Assembly (NCBI RefSeq): GCF_002197685.1
Contig: NZ_NBBI01000005.1
Span: 62,001-126,000 of the forward strand
Direction: 5' to 3'
Source: Sphingomonas dokdonensis
GTDB lineage: Bacteria; Pseudomonadota; Alphaproteobacteria; Sphingomonadales; Sphingomonadaceae
Length of the DNA stretch: 64,000 nucleotides
In this document: piece by piece, positions 45,342 through 54,711 of the stretch
How positions within the stretch are numbered: the stretch's first letter is position 1
How the letters are laid out: each line of letters starts with the position of its first letter
Position numbers and translations under genes: made by a program
The notes under the pieces: generated by a model
The model's database searches: none
The model's input: the letters and a program-made list of their open reading frames with translations, nothing else
What the model was told of the DNA's origin: nothing

Positions 45342-46133
45342 TCAACCCGCCAGCGCCTCGACCAGCGCCTGCACCTTTTGCTGCCGCCATTGCGGCAAGG
45401 GCGCGATCAGCCAATAGCCGAGCCGGGACGGCGCCGGCTCACCCAGCGCCGCCACGCGCCCGGCGGCCAGATCGCGCGCCGCCAGCAATTCGGGCACGGT
45501 CGCGCGACCCAGCCCCTGCGCGGCGGCATCCAGCGCCAGCCCCGCATCGCCCACGCGGATCAGCGCCGCACCATCCTCGCTGCCGCATCCGGGCCAGGCG
45601 ATCACCGCCGCCGATCCGCCGCCGACACGCTCCACCGTCACCATGCCGTCGCTCTCGAGCGCCTCGCCCTCGTGAACGCCGGGGCCATCGCCCCAGGTGA
45701 TCGCAAGGTCGAGGTTCGCCTCGGTGAAATCGGGCGGCGTATCAGCGGCGACCAGCACGAAGCGCAGATCACCGTCCGCCTGCGCGATTTCGGCCAGCCG
45801 CGGCAGCAGCCACTTTTCGGTCAGGTCGCGCGGCGCGGCGATGGTCAGCGATTTGGACGATTGCCCCGCCTGCATCGCGCGCACCGCTTCCTCGAATTGC
45901 AGGAAGCCGTTGCGTAGCGCAGCCAGGCCAGCCTCACCCTCCGGCGTCAGCTCCAGCCCCTTGGTGGTGCGGCGGAACAGCACCACGCCCAGCGTGTCCT
46001 CCAGCGCGCGGATCTGCTGGCCGACCGCCGCCGGCGTCACCGCCAGCTCGTCCGCGGCGCGGGTAAAGGACAGGTGGCGCGCCGCGGCGTCGAGCACGCG
46101 CAGGCCGTTGAGCGGCAGGTGGGTCCGCTTCAT
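45342..46133 (-). CDS. LysR-family transcriptional regulator (GcvA-like)
   Basis: 263 aa, a little short for the family. The winged helix-turn-helix is LNGLRVLDAAARHLSFTRAA through ELAVTPAAVGQQIRALE. The effector domain follows (SLTIAAPRDLTEKWLLPRLA, LDLAITWGDGP). The N-terminus LPLNGLRVLDAAARHLSFTRAA is typical of GcvA-type regulators. It overlaps apaG by 4 bp at its start, so it is read with metZ-apaG, an unusual operon partner for a LysR protein. Target genes are not evident. Confidence 0.88.
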   Translation of the reverse strand: MKRTHLPLNGLRVLDAAARHLSFTRAADELAVTPAAVGQQIRALEDTLGVVLFRRTTKGLELTPEGEAGLAALRNGFLQFEEAVRAMQAGQSSKSLTIAAPRDLTEKWLLPRLAEIAQADGDLRFVLVAADTPPDFTEANLDLAITWGDGPGVHEGEALESDGMVTVERVGGGSAAVIAWPGCGSEDGAALIRVGDAGLALDAAAQGLGRATVPELLAARDLAAGRVAALGEPAPSRLGYWLIAPLPQWRQQKVQALVEALAG

Positions 46134-46528
46134 CCCGCCACCGCCGGCGCCACCAGCGCAAAGGTCGGAATGACGACGTCGAACTGCGCGCCATCCGCGC
46201 CGATCATGCGATAGCTGCCCTGCATCGATCCGCTGGGCGTCGCCAGCGGGCAGCCCGAGACGTAGTCATAGCTCGCGCCCGGCTCGATCAGCGGCTGCTC
46301 GCCCACCACGCCCTCGCCCTCGACCGAATGGCGCGCGCCGCGCCCGTCGGTGATCACCCAATGCCGCGTCAGCAGCTGCACCGGCTGCGGCCCGTCATTC
46401 TCGATGCGGATGTGATAGGCCCAGAACCAGCGCCCACGCCCCGGCTCCGATTGCTCGGCGAGATAGCTCACCGACACGCGCACGGTCACCTCCCGCGTCG
46501 TCGCTGACGAGGGAAAGAACGCCTTCAC
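46130..46528 (-). CDS. apaG: ApaG protein
   Basis: 132 aa, a single fibronectin-III-like ApaG domain: REVTVRVSVSYLAEQSEPGR, WFWAYHIRIENDGP, VQLLTRHWVITDGRG, GEGVVGEQPLIEPGASYDYV and the closing TPSGSMQGSYRM. Role uncertain in bacteria; linked to Co2+/Mg2+ resistance and to ApaH in enterobacteria. It overlaps metZ by 4 bp upstream and the LysR gene by 4 bp downstream, making a tight three-gene operon. Confidence 0.95.
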   Translation of the reverse strand: MKAFFPSSATTREVTVRVSVSYLAEQSEPGRGRWFWAYHIRIENDGPQPVQLLTRHWVITDGRGARHSVEGEGVVGEQPLIEPGASYDYVSGCPLATPSGSMQGSYRMIGADGAQFDVVIPTFALVAPAVAG

Positions 46529-47733
46529 AGGCCGACCTGGCGCAGCGCCTGATCGAGGTCGTCGATCAGATCCTGCGGATCTTCCAGCCCGACGTTGAGG
46601 CGCAGCATGCCTTCCGTTACGCCCATCTCCGCGCGCTTGTCCGGCGCCACCGAATTGTGCGTCGTCGACGCAGGATGCGTCATCAGCGACCGGGCGTCGC
46701 CGATGTTGTTCGAAATATCGATCAGCGACAATCCATCGAGCAGCCCGTGTGCCTGGCTGCGGCCCCCATCCAGCAGGATGGCGAAGATCGGCCCCGCGGC
46801 CTCCATCTGCGACATGGCGAGATCATGCTGCGGGTGGCTCGGCAGGCCGGGATACAGCACCGTCGGCACGCGCCCTTCGAGAAAGCTCGCGACCTTCACG
46901 GCGTTTTCCGACTGGCGGCGGATGCGCAGGTCCAGCGTCTCCAGCCCCTTCAGCACCACCCAGGCGTTGAACGGCGACAGCGTCGGCCCGGTGTTGCGGG
47001 TGAACGGCAGCAGCGTGTTCTCGATGAAATCCTTGGTGCCGCACACCGCACCCGCCAGCACGCGGCCCTGCCCGTCCATCATCTTGGTCGCGGAATAGGC
47101 GGTCACGTCCGCGCCGAACTCCATCGGCCGCTGCAGCGCCGGGGTGGCAAAGGCATTGTCGACCACGCTGGTGATGCCGCGCTCGCGCGCGATGCCGCAC
47201 ACTGCCTTCAGGTCCACCACGTCCATCGTCGGATTGGCCGGGGTTTCGAAAAAGAACACCTTGGTTTCGGGCCGCACCGCATCGGCAAACGCCTGCGGGT
47301 CGCGCGCATCGACCACCGTGGTCGCGATGCCGAACTTGGGCAGCAGGTTGTCGAGCAGCCAGCGGCACGATCCGAACGCCGCGCGCCCGCCGACCACATG
47401 GTCGCCCGCCTGCAACTGGCTCAGCAGCACCGACGTCATCGCCGCCATGCCGGTCGCCATGGTGCGGCACGCCTCGGCTCCCTCCAGGATCGCGATGCGA
47501 TGCTCCAGCATCTCCACCGTCGGGTTCTGCAGCCGGGAATAGGTCATCCCCTCCTGCTCGCCGGCAAAGCGCGCCGCCGCGTCACCCGCACAATCATAGG
47601 AATAGCCGGAGGTGACGAAGATCGCTTCGGACGTTTCGCCATATTCGGTGCGCGCGGTGCCGCCGCGGATTGCGCGGGTGGCGGGGCGCCAGGTGTCGGT
47701 GATCGAGCGGTCTTGTCCGGTACGCCGTTTCAT
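46525..47733 (-). CDS. metZ: O-succinylhomoserine sulfhydrylase
   Basis: 402 aa from the ATG at 47733 (MKRRTGQDRSITDTWRPATR); a start 36 bp upstream is possible. A Cys/Met-metabolism PLP enzyme: SRLQNPTVEMLEHRIAILEG, SGMAAMTS-like ATGMAAMTSVL, VDNAFATPALQRP, and the PLP Lys in AYSATKMMDGQGR. The C-terminal HPASTTHNSVAPDKRAEMGV is as in MetZ. It makes homocysteine from O-succinylhomoserine and sulfide. MetZ versus MetB/MetC is judged from overall sequence and is likely rather than certain. First gene of the metZ-apaG-lysR operon. Confidence 0.9.
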   Translation of the reverse strand: MKRRTGQDRSITDTWRPATRAIRGGTARTEYGETSEAIFVTSGYSYDCAGDAAARFAGEQEGMTYSRLQNPTVEMLEHRIAILEGAEACRTMATGMAAMTSVLLSQLQAGDHVVGGRAAFGSCRWLLDNLLPKFGIATTVVDARDPQAFADAVRPETKVFFFETPANPTMDVVDLKAVCGIARERGITSVVDNAFATPALQRPMEFGADVTAYSATKMMDGQGRVLAGAVCGTKDFIENTLLPFTRNTGPTLSPFNAWVVLKGLETLDLRIRRQSENAVKVASFLEGRVPTVLYPGLPSHPQHDLAMSQMEAAGPIFAILLDGGRSQAHGLLDGLSLIDISNNIGDARSLMTHPASTTHNSVAPDKRAEMGVTEGMLRLNVGLEDPQDLIDDLDQALRQVGL

Positions 47734-47828
47734 GGCGCCCGCTTTCGGCCAATCCCCGCCAGCTTTCAAGGCAATCCTCCCACCCGATCGGCGCGTGCCC
47801 GCTCGTCGCAGCGGCTATCCCACGCGCC

Positions 47829-49070
47829 GTGACGGCGCTAAGCACTCCAGCCATGCTGCGCCGCCCGCTGCCGCTCGCCCTTCTCCTGTTCGCGCTGGCG
47901 GAGGCGTTGTTTCTCTTCCGCCTATCGGTGCCGTCGATCTTCGTCTTTGACGAGGTGCATTACGTGCCCGCCGCACGCACGCTGATCGCGCTCACCGGCC
48001 CGGCCAACATCGAACATCCCTTGCTCGGCAAGTCGCTGATCGCATTCGGCATGCTCCTGTTCGGCGACACGCCGTTCGGCTGGCGCGTCATGTCGACGCT
48101 GGCGGGCAGCGTCACCTGCGTCGCGATCTTCGCCACGACCTGGCTCGTCACCTGCAGGCGCCGGCCGAGCCTCGTCGCCGCCGCGCTGACGTTGCTCGGC
48201 TTCACGCTCTACGTGCAGGCGCGCATCGCCATGCTCGACGGCTTCATGCTCGCGTTCCTGTCGAGCGCGATCGCGATGATGGCCTGGACGCTGCGGCGCG
48301 GCGGCTGGTGGCGCTGGATCGCCGCCGCTGTCCTCCTGGGGCTGGCGGTCGGCTGCAAATGGCTCGCCGCGCCTTACGTGGCCTTCGCCGCCGCGGCCTT
48401 TATTCTGTTCAAGCGCGCCGATCCGCGCCGCTTCCCCGGCCTGCCGGTCTGGCTGGCGCTGGCGGTGCTCGGCATCGTCTCGCTGCTGGCCTATTTCGCC
48501 ACCTTTGCACCGGCCTTCTTCTACCAGGTCGAGCCGCTGACGCTCGCCCGGCTGATCCCCTTCCAGTTCGACATGTTTGAACGCCAGACTCAGGTGCTGC
48601 CCGCGCACGCCTATCAGTCGAACTGGTGGACGTGGCCGCTGCTGATCCGCCCGATCTGGTACCTCTACGAGCCGGTCGACGGCACGCAGCGCGGCATCCT
48701 GCTGATCGGCAATCCGCTGATCATGTGGGGCGGGCTCGTCGCCGTCGCGGCCTGCTGGATCGGCTGGGTGCGCAACGGGTCGCCCCGCCTGTTCGCCGCC
48801 GCCTGGCTGTGGACCGGCAGTCTCGCGATCTGGGCGGTGATCCCCAAATCGCTTGGCTTTTATTATTACTACTTCCCGTCGAGCGTCTTCCTGGCCGTGC
48901 CGCTCGCCCTCATGCTCGATCACTGGCGCAGCCGCTGGCGCCACATCGACCTCGCCTTCGTTGCCGCCGCCCTGGCGCTGGCGATCTACTTCCTGCCCGT
49001 CCTCTCCGCCGCGCCCCTTCCCGACGGCGGCGCCTTCCGCTACTGGACGTGGTTCAGCACCTGGGTCTGA
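47829..49070 (+). CDS. PMT-family dolichyl-phosphate-mannose-protein mannosyltransferase homologue
   Basis: 413 aa from GTG 47829, or from ATG 47853. GT-C membrane enzyme with ~10 helices. Signature elements are IFVFDEVHYVPAAR (catalytic Asp-Glu in the first loop), IEHPLLGKSLIAFG and PFGWRVMSTLAG, then MLDGFMLAF, GCKWLAAPY and the C-terminal YQSNWWTWPLL, all typical of PMT O-mannosyltransferases. It would move mannose from a polyprenyl phosphate to periplasmic proteins or glycans. The GT2-GtrA fusion facing it could make that donor. Start is between two candidates only. Confidence 0.85.
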   Translation: MTALSTPAMLRRPLPLALLLFALAEALFLFRLSVPSIFVFDEVHYVPAARTLIALTGPANIEHPLLGKSLIAFGMLLFGDTPFGWRVMSTLAGSVTCVAIFATTWLVTCRRRPSLVAAALTLLGFTLYVQARIAMLDGFMLAFLSSAIAMMAWTLRRGGWWRWIAAAVLLGLAVGCKWLAAPYVAFAAAAFILFKRADPRRFPGLPVWLALAVLGIVSLLAYFATFAPAFFYQVEPLTLARLIPFQFDMFERQTQVLPAHAYQSNWWTWPLLIRPIWYLYEPVDGTQRGILLIGNPLIMWGGLVAVAACWIGWVRNGSPRLFAAAWLWTGSLAIWAVIPKSLGFYYYYFPSSVFLAVPLALMLDHWRSRWRHIDLAFVAAALALAIYFLPVLSAAPLPDGGAFRYWTWFSTWV

Positions 49071-49077
49071 CCAGCGC

Positions 49078-50178
49078 TCAATACCGCCCCCAGGTGAAGC
49101 GCGACGACAGCGCATAATTCCACACCGCGCCGATCAGCACGCCCGCGAGCGCCGATCCCGCCCAGGCGCCATAGCGGAAGTCGTAGAGGAACGCCGCCAC
49201 CCCGACATTGGCCACTGCCCCCACCGAGCAGACCAGGCAGAACGATACCCACCCGTCCAGCATCTGCCGCCATCCGCGCAGCCGCCGGTCGCGATAGGTC
49301 AGCGTATTGTTCAGGAAAAAATTGAACGTCATCGCCGCCAGCGTGCCGACAACTTGGCCCGCGAGAAACGCCGCGCCCAGCTTCAGGTGGATCAGTGCCA
49401 GGACCGCCATGTGGATCACCACCCCGACGATGCCGATCGCGGAAAACATCGCGAAACGCACCGGCACCACCCGGCCGAACCGCCGATCGTACAGCGCGAT
49501 CAGATATTCCAGCGCCACCACATGATCGAGCTTCGACTCGCCCAGCTCGCGAGTGCGGAACACATAGGGCAGCTCCACGAATCGCAGCGGGCGCTCGGCC
49601 GCCGCCATGATGTCGAGCAGGATCTTGAAGCCGATCCCCGACAGCTGCGGCACCAGGCTGCGGAACACCTCGGTGCGGATCATGAAGAACCCGCTCATCG
49701 GATCGCTCAGCCCGACGCGCAGCACCCGCTGCGACAGCCGCGTCGCGAGCGCCGATTTCGCCACCCGGTCGCGGTCCCATTCGCCCGTGCCGCCCCCCTC
49801 CACGAAGCGCGAGCCGACCACGATGTCGAGCGCCGGGTCGCCCTCCAGCGCCGCCAGCATCGCCGGCAGGATCGTCTCGTCATGCTGCAGGTCGCCGTCG
49901 ATCACCGCCACCAGCGGCGCCGCGGTGGCGCACATCCCCTCGATGCACGCGGTCGCGAGGCCACGCCGCCCGATCCGCTGGATCACCCGGATGCGCGGAT
50001 CACCCCGCCCGATCGCCCGCACCGCCTCCGCCGTGCCGTCCGGGCTGTTGTCGTCGACGAAGATCGCTTCCCAGCGCGTGTCGCCCAGCGCCGTCGCCAG
50101 CCGCGCGACCAACAGCGGCACGTGCGCCCGCTCGTTGAACGTCGGAATGATGATCGCAAGCTGGAGCGGCGCGCTCAC
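49078..50178 (-). CDS. GT2 polyprenol-phosphate sugar synthase fused to a GtrA membrane domain
   Basis: 366 aa. Residues 1-~235 are a GT2 domain like dolichol-phosphate mannose synthase: [38 protein letters not shown] (the DxD-like motif), VGSRFVEGG. Residues ~240-366 are a four-helix GtrA domain ([38 protein letters not shown]). It likely charges undecaprenyl phosphate with mannose or glucose and may help flip it. It overlaps leuB by 4 bp and ends 7 bp from the convergent PMT gene, its probable user. Confidence 0.9.
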   Translation of the reverse strand: MSAPLQLAIIIPTFNERAHVPLLVARLATALGDTRWEAIFVDDNSPDGTAEAVRAIGRGDPRIRVIQRIGRRGLATACIEGMCATAAPLVAVIDGDLQHDETILPAMLAALEGDPALDIVVGSRFVEGGGTGEWDRDRVAKSALATRLSQRVLRVGLSDPMSGFFMIRTEVFRSLVPQLSGIGFKILLDIMAAAERPLRFVELPYVFRTRELGESKLDHVVALEYLIALYDRRFGRVVPVRFAMFSAIGIVGVVIHMAVLALIHLKLGAAFLAGQVVGTLAAMTFNFFLNNTLTYRDRRLRGWRQMLDGWVSFCLVCSVGAVANVGVAAFLYDFRYGAWAGSALAGVLIGAVWNYALSSRFTWGRY

Positions 50179-51236
50179 AAGGCCGCTAGCACCGCGTCCC
50201 CCATCGCCTTGGTCGAGCAGGTGCCGCCCAGATCAGCGGTGCGGTGCCCCGCCGCCAGCGCGCTCGCCACCGCCGCCTCAATCCGGTCCGCCGCCGCCGG
50301 CTGTCCCAGCGAATGGCGCAGCATCAGCGCCGCCGACAGGATCGCGGCGCACGGGTTCGCCTTCCCCTGCCCGGCAATGTCGGGCGCCGAGCCATGGATC
50401 GGCTCGTACAGCCCCTTGCCGCCCTCATCGAGCGAGGCGGACGGCAACAGCCCGATCGAGCCCACGCACATCGACGCCTGATCCGACAAGATGTCACCGA
50501 ACAGATTGCCCGTCACGATCACGTCGAACTGCCCCGGATCGCGCACCAGCTGCATCGCGGCATTGTCGACATACATGTGGCTCAGCGCGACGTCCGGGTA
50601 ATCCGCCGCCACCTCGATCACCACGTCGCGCCACAGCTGCGAGGTTTCGAGCACATTGGCCTTGTCGACCGAGCACAGCTTGCCGCGCCGCCGCTGCGCC
50701 GCCGCGAACCCGGCGATCGCGATGCGCCGCACCTCGCCCTCGTCATAGCTCATCAGGTCATAACCCTGGCGCAGCCCGGCGTCCGTGGTCCGCATCCCCT
50801 TTTCACCGAAATACACATCGCCGTTCAGCTCGCGCACGATGAGGAGGTCGATCGCCCGCGCCACTTCGGGCCGCAGCGCGGAGGCATCCTCCAGCCCCGC
50901 GAACAGCTTGGCCGGGCGCAGGTTGGCGAACAGCGCCAGCTCCTTGCGCAGCCCCAGGATCGCCTGCTCGGGCCGAAGATGCCGCGCCAGCGCATCGCAC
51001 GACGGCTCGCCGACCGAGCCGAACAGGATCGCATCCGCCCGCTTTGCAAGGTCCAGCGTCGCCTCGGGCAGCGGATTGCCCGTCTGGTGATAGGCCGCGC
51101 CGCCCACCGGCGCTTCCTCGAAGGCGAGGTCGAGGCCCAGCGCCTCGAGCACCCGGCGCGCCTCCGCCGTCACTTCAGGCCCGATGCCGTCGCCCGGCAG
51201 GATCGCGATGAGGGAAGAATGCGCCATGGTCACCAT
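50175..51236 (-). CDS. leuB: 3-isopropylmalate dehydrogenase
   Basis: 353 aa, or 350 from the second ATG at 51227 ([19 protein letters not shown]). Motifs: NAD-site [70 protein letters not shown] and [18 protein letters not shown]. The [10 protein letters not shown] block and the NAD contacts favour LeuB over isocitrate dehydrogenase. It catalyses the third step of leucine synthesis. leuC and leuD are not in the window. It sits in an operon with recO upstream and a glycosyltransferase downstream. Confidence 0.95.
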   Translation of the reverse strand: MVTMAHSSLIAILPGDGIGPEVTAEARRVLEALGLDLAFEEAPVGGAAYHQTGNPLPEATLDLAKRADAILFGSVGEPSCDALARHLRPEQAILGLRKELALFANLRPAKLFAGLEDASALRPEVARAIDLLIVRELNGDVYFGEKGMRTTDAGLRQGYDLMSYDEGEVRRIAIAGFAAAQRRRGKLCSVDKANVLETSQLWRDVVIEVAADYPDVALSHMYVDNAAMQLVRDPGQFDVIVTGNLFGDILSDQASMCVGSIGLLPSASLDEGGKGLYEPIHGSAPDIAGQGKANPCAAILSAALMLRHSLGQPAAADRIEAAVASALAAGHRTADLGGTCSTKAMGDAVLAAL

Positions 51237-51331
51237 CAGGCTGTGAGCTTACCGACAAGCCGCACCTGCCCGTCATGTCGCGGGCCGGCACGGCGGCTTT
51301 GCGAGGTGCAGCCTTGCCGCCGCGCCGCCGG

Positions 51332-52063
51332 TCACGCAACCGCTCTCTTCAGCCGATCGACCAGCCGCTCGCGCGCCGCCAGCGCATCGGCGCGCCGATC
51401 GACCAGCACGTTGCGCGCCAGAAACCGCCCGGTGATCGCCAGTCCGGCAAACACGTCGGCCCAGTCCGGCTCGCCCCCTTTGCGCAGAAAAGCGGGCAGC
51501 GGCAACAGCCGGTCCTCATAGCCGACCGCCGCCGCGCGGCTCACCGCGCCGCCGCTCTTGGGGCTGACAAAGGCGATGTCCGCGCCCGATCCCGTCACCA
51601 CGCAGCGGTCGAGATCCAGCCCAAAGCCAAGCTGCCCCAGCAGCAGCAGCTCATAACGCGCCATCGCCCCTGCCCACCCGCGCGCCGCCGGCGCCGCCTC
51701 CACCGCGTCCAGCATGGCGGCGAGCGCGGCATGGATCTGCGGATAGGGCTGCCCCTCGGGCAAGGCCGCGCCGGTCAGCGCCGTCAACCACTCCAGCGCC
51801 GCCGCCGGCAGCGGCTCGGCATGCAGCGGCGCGCGACTATGCACCAGCTCGACGGTCAGCGCGGGCAGCTGGTCCTCCGTCCGCGCCCGCCATTCGCCCA
51901 GCACCATGTTCGCCGGCTGCAACACGGGACGCAGCGCGCGCGATCGCCCGCCGCGCACATAGCCCGCCTGCACGCCATGATCCGGGGTCAGCCCGCGCAC
52001 CACCGCGCCATGTTCGCCATGCGCGCGAACGGCCAGAATGATGGCGGGGGCGGCGAGATGCAT
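51332..52063 (-). CDS. recO: DNA repair protein RecO
   Basis: 243 aa. N-terminal OB fold ([45 protein letters not shown]) and the all-helical C-terminal part ([20 protein letters not shown]). RecO with RecR loads RecA at gaps. No zinc-finger cysteines are seen, as in other alphaproteobacterial RecO. Here it is between an acyltransferase and leuB on one strand, 96 bp before leuB, so it may be part of the same transcript. The era/rnc neighbours usual in many bacteria are absent. Confidence 0.9.
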   Translation of the reverse strand: MHLAAPAIILAVRAHGEHGAVVRGLTPDHGVQAGYVRGGRSRALRPVLQPANMVLGEWRARTEDQLPALTVELVHSRAPLHAEPLPAAALEWLTALTGAALPEGQPYPQIHAALAAMLDAVEAAPAARGWAGAMARYELLLLGQLGFGLDLDRCVVTGSGADIAFVSPKSGGAVSRAAAVGYEDRLLPLPAFLRKGGEPDWADVFAGLAITGRFLARNVLVDRRADALAARERLVDRLKRAVA

Positions 52064-52129
52064 CGGCTATCACTACCGCCCCGGCCGCTATTGTTACAGC
52101 CTACGCAAGCGGCCCGCGCACGCCGCCGC

Positions 52130-53020
52130 TCAGGCGCGCCGCACCCGCTTGGCCACCTGCTGCAACGCCGGCAGCGCCGCCGCCCGCTTGGCCACCGCCA
52201 GCGCCGCATCGAACCCGCGCACCAGCGCCACCGCGCCGCGGTTCGCCAGCGTGGGGCGCAGCAGCAACAGATCGCGGCAGTCGATCCCGCCGGTCGACAT
52301 CAGCCGTTTGTGCTGCCCCTCGCCCTCGGTAAAGTCGAAGCGTGCGAAGCGATCGTCGAACAGGTCGACCAGCGCCGCCTCCATCAGCACGCTGCCCGGC
52401 GACAGCGCAGCGAACGCCGGGTCATGCCCGACATAATCGTAGCGCAACGTGTCGCCATCCGCCCCGCACCACAGATACGCCGCCGGTGCCTCGCCGACAT
52501 ACAGCAGCCACGCCCGCACCGCGTCGCGCGCCGCGCGCTCGATCATCGTCGCCACCGCCGCCGCATCGCCCGGCAGCCCCGCCCCCATCAGCCGCTCCTG
52601 ATAGGTCTTTTCCGCCAGCGCGCGGGCGATCGGGTGAAAGTCCGCCAGGTTCGCAGCCGTCCGAAACCGCCGCACGTCCAACCGGCCGCCACTCGCCGCC
52701 GCCAGCTTCTTCGCCTTGCGCTTCAGCGTCGAACGGGTCTGGCCCGACAGCGCACCGCGCCACGCCGCCTCGCCAGCCGCCAGATCGACATAATAACGCG
52801 TGTAGCGTTGCCGCTCGAACACCACGCCGCGCCAGTCGAGCGCCAGCGCGTCCGGTACGGACGTCACCAGATAACCGTCGTCGCCGGTTCCAAGCGCCGG
52901 CAGCGCCGGCCGCGCGTTCGCCAGCGCCGCGTCGAGCGACAGGCCGACGCGCACGATCCGTCGCGGGATGGTGGCAATCGTCCGCGCGCCGATCTGCAGC
53001 CGCAGCCCGGCACCGCTCAC
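52130..53020 (-). CDS. FemAB/BioF2-like GNAT acyltransferase
   Basis: 296 aa from a GTG at 53020 that overlaps the deacetylase stop (GTGA), so translation is coupled; a longer start at 53188 would run inside that gene. Visible features: FERQRYTRYYVDLAAGEAAW, SGQTRSTLKRKAKKLAAASG, VGEAPAAYLWCGADGDTLRY, YDYVGHDPAFAALSPGSVLM and FDFTEGEGQHKRLMS. The last two match the acetyltransferase (GNAT) domain found in exopolysaccharide loci, where a cellulose-biosynthesis CelD-like or FemAB-like role is assumed. Its position with a polysaccharide deacetylase agrees with modification of a surface glycan. Confidence 0.8.
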   Translation of the reverse strand: MSGAGLRLQIGARTIATIPRRIVRVGLSLDAALANARPALPALGTGDDGYLVTSVPDALALDWRGVVFERQRYTRYYVDLAAGEAAWRGALSGQTRSTLKRKAKKLAAASGGRLDVRRFRTAANLADFHPIARALAEKTYQERLMGAGLPGDAAAVATMIERAARDAVRAWLLYVGEAPAAYLWCGADGDTLRYDYVGHDPAFAALSPGSVLMEAALVDLFDDRFARFDFTEGEGQHKRLMSTGGIDCRDLLLLRPTLANRGAVALVRGFDAALAVAKRAAALPALQQVAKRVRRA

Positions 53021-53967
53021 GCGCCGCGCTCGCTCACCAGGTTGGACCAGAGCTGTTCCGCCTGCCGCCGCCCACGCCGCCAGCGGCTCGCCGGCAACGG
53101 CTTGTCGTGGGCGTCCAGCGTCAGCTGCGGCAGGTCCGCGAAATGCGTCGTCGGCGCCGCCGCCCGCCGCTCGGCCAGGATGCGGCACAGGCTTTCGAAG
53201 CGCTGCACATGCACCTTGTTCGCCTTTGTCCCCGATCGGTCTGCCAGCTCGAAACTATGCCCCACGATCGTCACCGCGGCGTGCCGTGCGGCGATGGCGT
53301 GGTCGATCGCCGCCGCCATCTCCTGCGTCGACAGCGCGCAAATCTGGAAATTGCGCCACTTGCCCGGCTTGTCCTCGATCGTCGTGACCGGCACTTCGGT
53401 CACGCCGCGGTGCATCAGCGGCGCGATCTGCGTCGGCGGTAGGCCGATCGCGCTCGGCCAGGGATGATGCGCGCCATTGTGGCTGCTGTCATAGGTGATG
53501 CCCAGCGCGGCCAGTCCGGCCAGCGTGTCGTCGTTCGCCGAATAGCTGCCGGCGCGAAACGCCACCGGCCGCGGCGCCCCCGCCGCCATCAGCAGGCTCG
53601 CCGCCTCGCCCAGCAGGTCGCGCTGCGCGTCGGCCGAAAGGTCGATGATCTCGAACGAGCCGTGCGCCTCGCGGTTCGTCAGCGAAGCCTCGGTCCAGTT
53701 TGGATGGAGGTGAAGCTGCACCTCCTGCCCCGCCGCCAGGATCGCGTCGACGATGCGGCGAAACAGGTCGAGGCCATAGACCCGCGCCGGCATCGGATCG
53801 ACGAAGAACGTCGCTTTCAGCCGATGCTGCGCCAGCACGCCGAGCTGCCAGCCCAGGCCCACACCCGCCGGCTCGATCGACCGCGCCTCGACAATGGCGG
53901 GGTCGAGCCCCGCGCGGTGATGCCGCCAGGCAATCTCGGTATCGATCGTCAGGAACACCGGGGTCAT
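53017..53967 (-). CDS. Polysaccharide deacetylase-like protein
   Basis: 316 aa from the ATG at 53967 (MTPVFLTIDTEIAWRHHRAG); 16 residues upstream are not family-like. The NodB-type order is present: first Asp in LTIDTE, His-x-His in QLHLHPNWTE, then AFRAGSYSAND, ITYDSSHNGAHHP and VTIVGHSFEL. The motif 1 (TxDTE) and the HxH zinc pair are kept. No signal peptide, so it may act in the cytoplasm on a precursor. Coupled to the acyltransferase downstream. Substrate unknown. Confidence 0.78.
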   Translation of the reverse strand: MTPVFLTIDTEIAWRHHRAGLDPAIVEARSIEPAGVGLGWQLGVLAQHRLKATFFVDPMPARVYGLDLFRRIVDAILAAGQEVQLHLHPNWTEASLTNREAHGSFEIIDLSADAQRDLLGEAASLLMAAGAPRPVAFRAGSYSANDDTLAGLAALGITYDSSHNGAHHPWPSAIGLPPTQIAPLMHRGVTEVPVTTIEDKPGKWRNFQICALSTQEMAAAIDHAIAARHAAVTIVGHSFELADRSGTKANKVHVQRFESLCRILAERRAAAPTTHFADLPQLTLDAHDKPLPASRWRRGRRQAEQLWSNLVSERGA

Positions 53968-54019
53968 AGCGGCACCGTAAAGTTGCCGCGTAAACAAACC
54001 CCGAAAGGCCGCCAATGAA

Positions 54020-54047
54020 AAGGCCGCCGGCAGATGCCAGCGGCCTT
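54020..54047 (-). terminator. Intrinsic terminator of the EF-hand gene
   Basis: AAGGCCGC and GCGGCCTT pair around a 12-nt loop; on the minus strand the hairpin is followed by TTTC. It lies 23 bp beyond the EF-hand stop. Confidence 0.75.
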
Positions 54048-54069
54048 CACGTGCGCGACGGTCGTACCG

Positions 54070-54495
54070 TCAGCCGCTGGCCTTCAGCGAAGACCCCAGA
54101 AAAGCGGTCAGTTCCGCCTGGGTCAGCCATTGCGACTTGTCCTTGTCGGCTTGCGCAAAGGCCGCTTCGTTCCACGCCACGTCGCCCGGCTTGTCGCCGC
54201 CCGGCGGCGCCTTCGCCTTCAGCGCATCCATCCACGCGGCGAACTCGGTCTTGTCGAGCATGTTATTGCGGTCTTTGTCATAGGCCGCAAACTCCGCCGC
54301 AACGATCGCCGAGACCTGATCGGGCGTCTGCGCAGCGGGCGTCGGCTCGGTCGCTGGCGTCGCCGCGCCCTGTTTCGGGGCCGCGGAGGCTCCAGGCGTC
54401 GGCGCGGCAGCAGTCGGTGTCGACGTTTCGGCACTCTGCGCAAACACAGGCGCAGCAATGGCGAGACTACTCACCGCCAGCACGTGCTTTAACAT
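54070..54495 (-). CDS. Secreted EF-hand calcium-binding protein
   Basis: 141 aa from ATG 54495. Signal peptide MLKHVLAVSSLAIAAPVFAQ, then ~35 residues of Ala/Pro/Thr linker, then two EF-hand loops: DKDRNNMLDKTE and DKDKSQWLTQAE, each with Asp at positions 1 and 3 and Glu at 12. The helix following each loop (FAAWMDALK, LTAFLGSS) completes the motif. Position 5 differs between the loops (N and S), both normal ligands. Periplasmic calcium sensor or buffer; partner unknown. Sphingomonads have several such proteins. Confidence 0.85.
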   Translation of the reverse strand: MLKHVLAVSSLAIAAPVFAQSAETSTPTAAAPTPGASAAPKQGAATPATEPTPAAQTPDQVSAIVAAEFAAYDKDRNNMLDKTEFAAWMDALKAKAPPGGDKPGDVAWNEAAFAQADKDKSQWLTQAELTAFLGSSLKASG

Positions 54496-54711
54496 GATTG
54501 CTCTCCTTGCTCTTTTCTTTACCTCAGATGAACAGCACCTCTGCATTCTATCTGCTCGGTCCGATAGTCTTACGCACCTCAACCTTTGTCTATCGGCTTG
54601 GGTTCCGGCGTGCACATTTGGCGCTCAGCCGCATGGCTGCTACGCGCGCGCCACACCTTTCCTTGGCGACTCACCGACAGGCGTCGCCCCCGCACGACCA
54701 AGGATGCTCAC

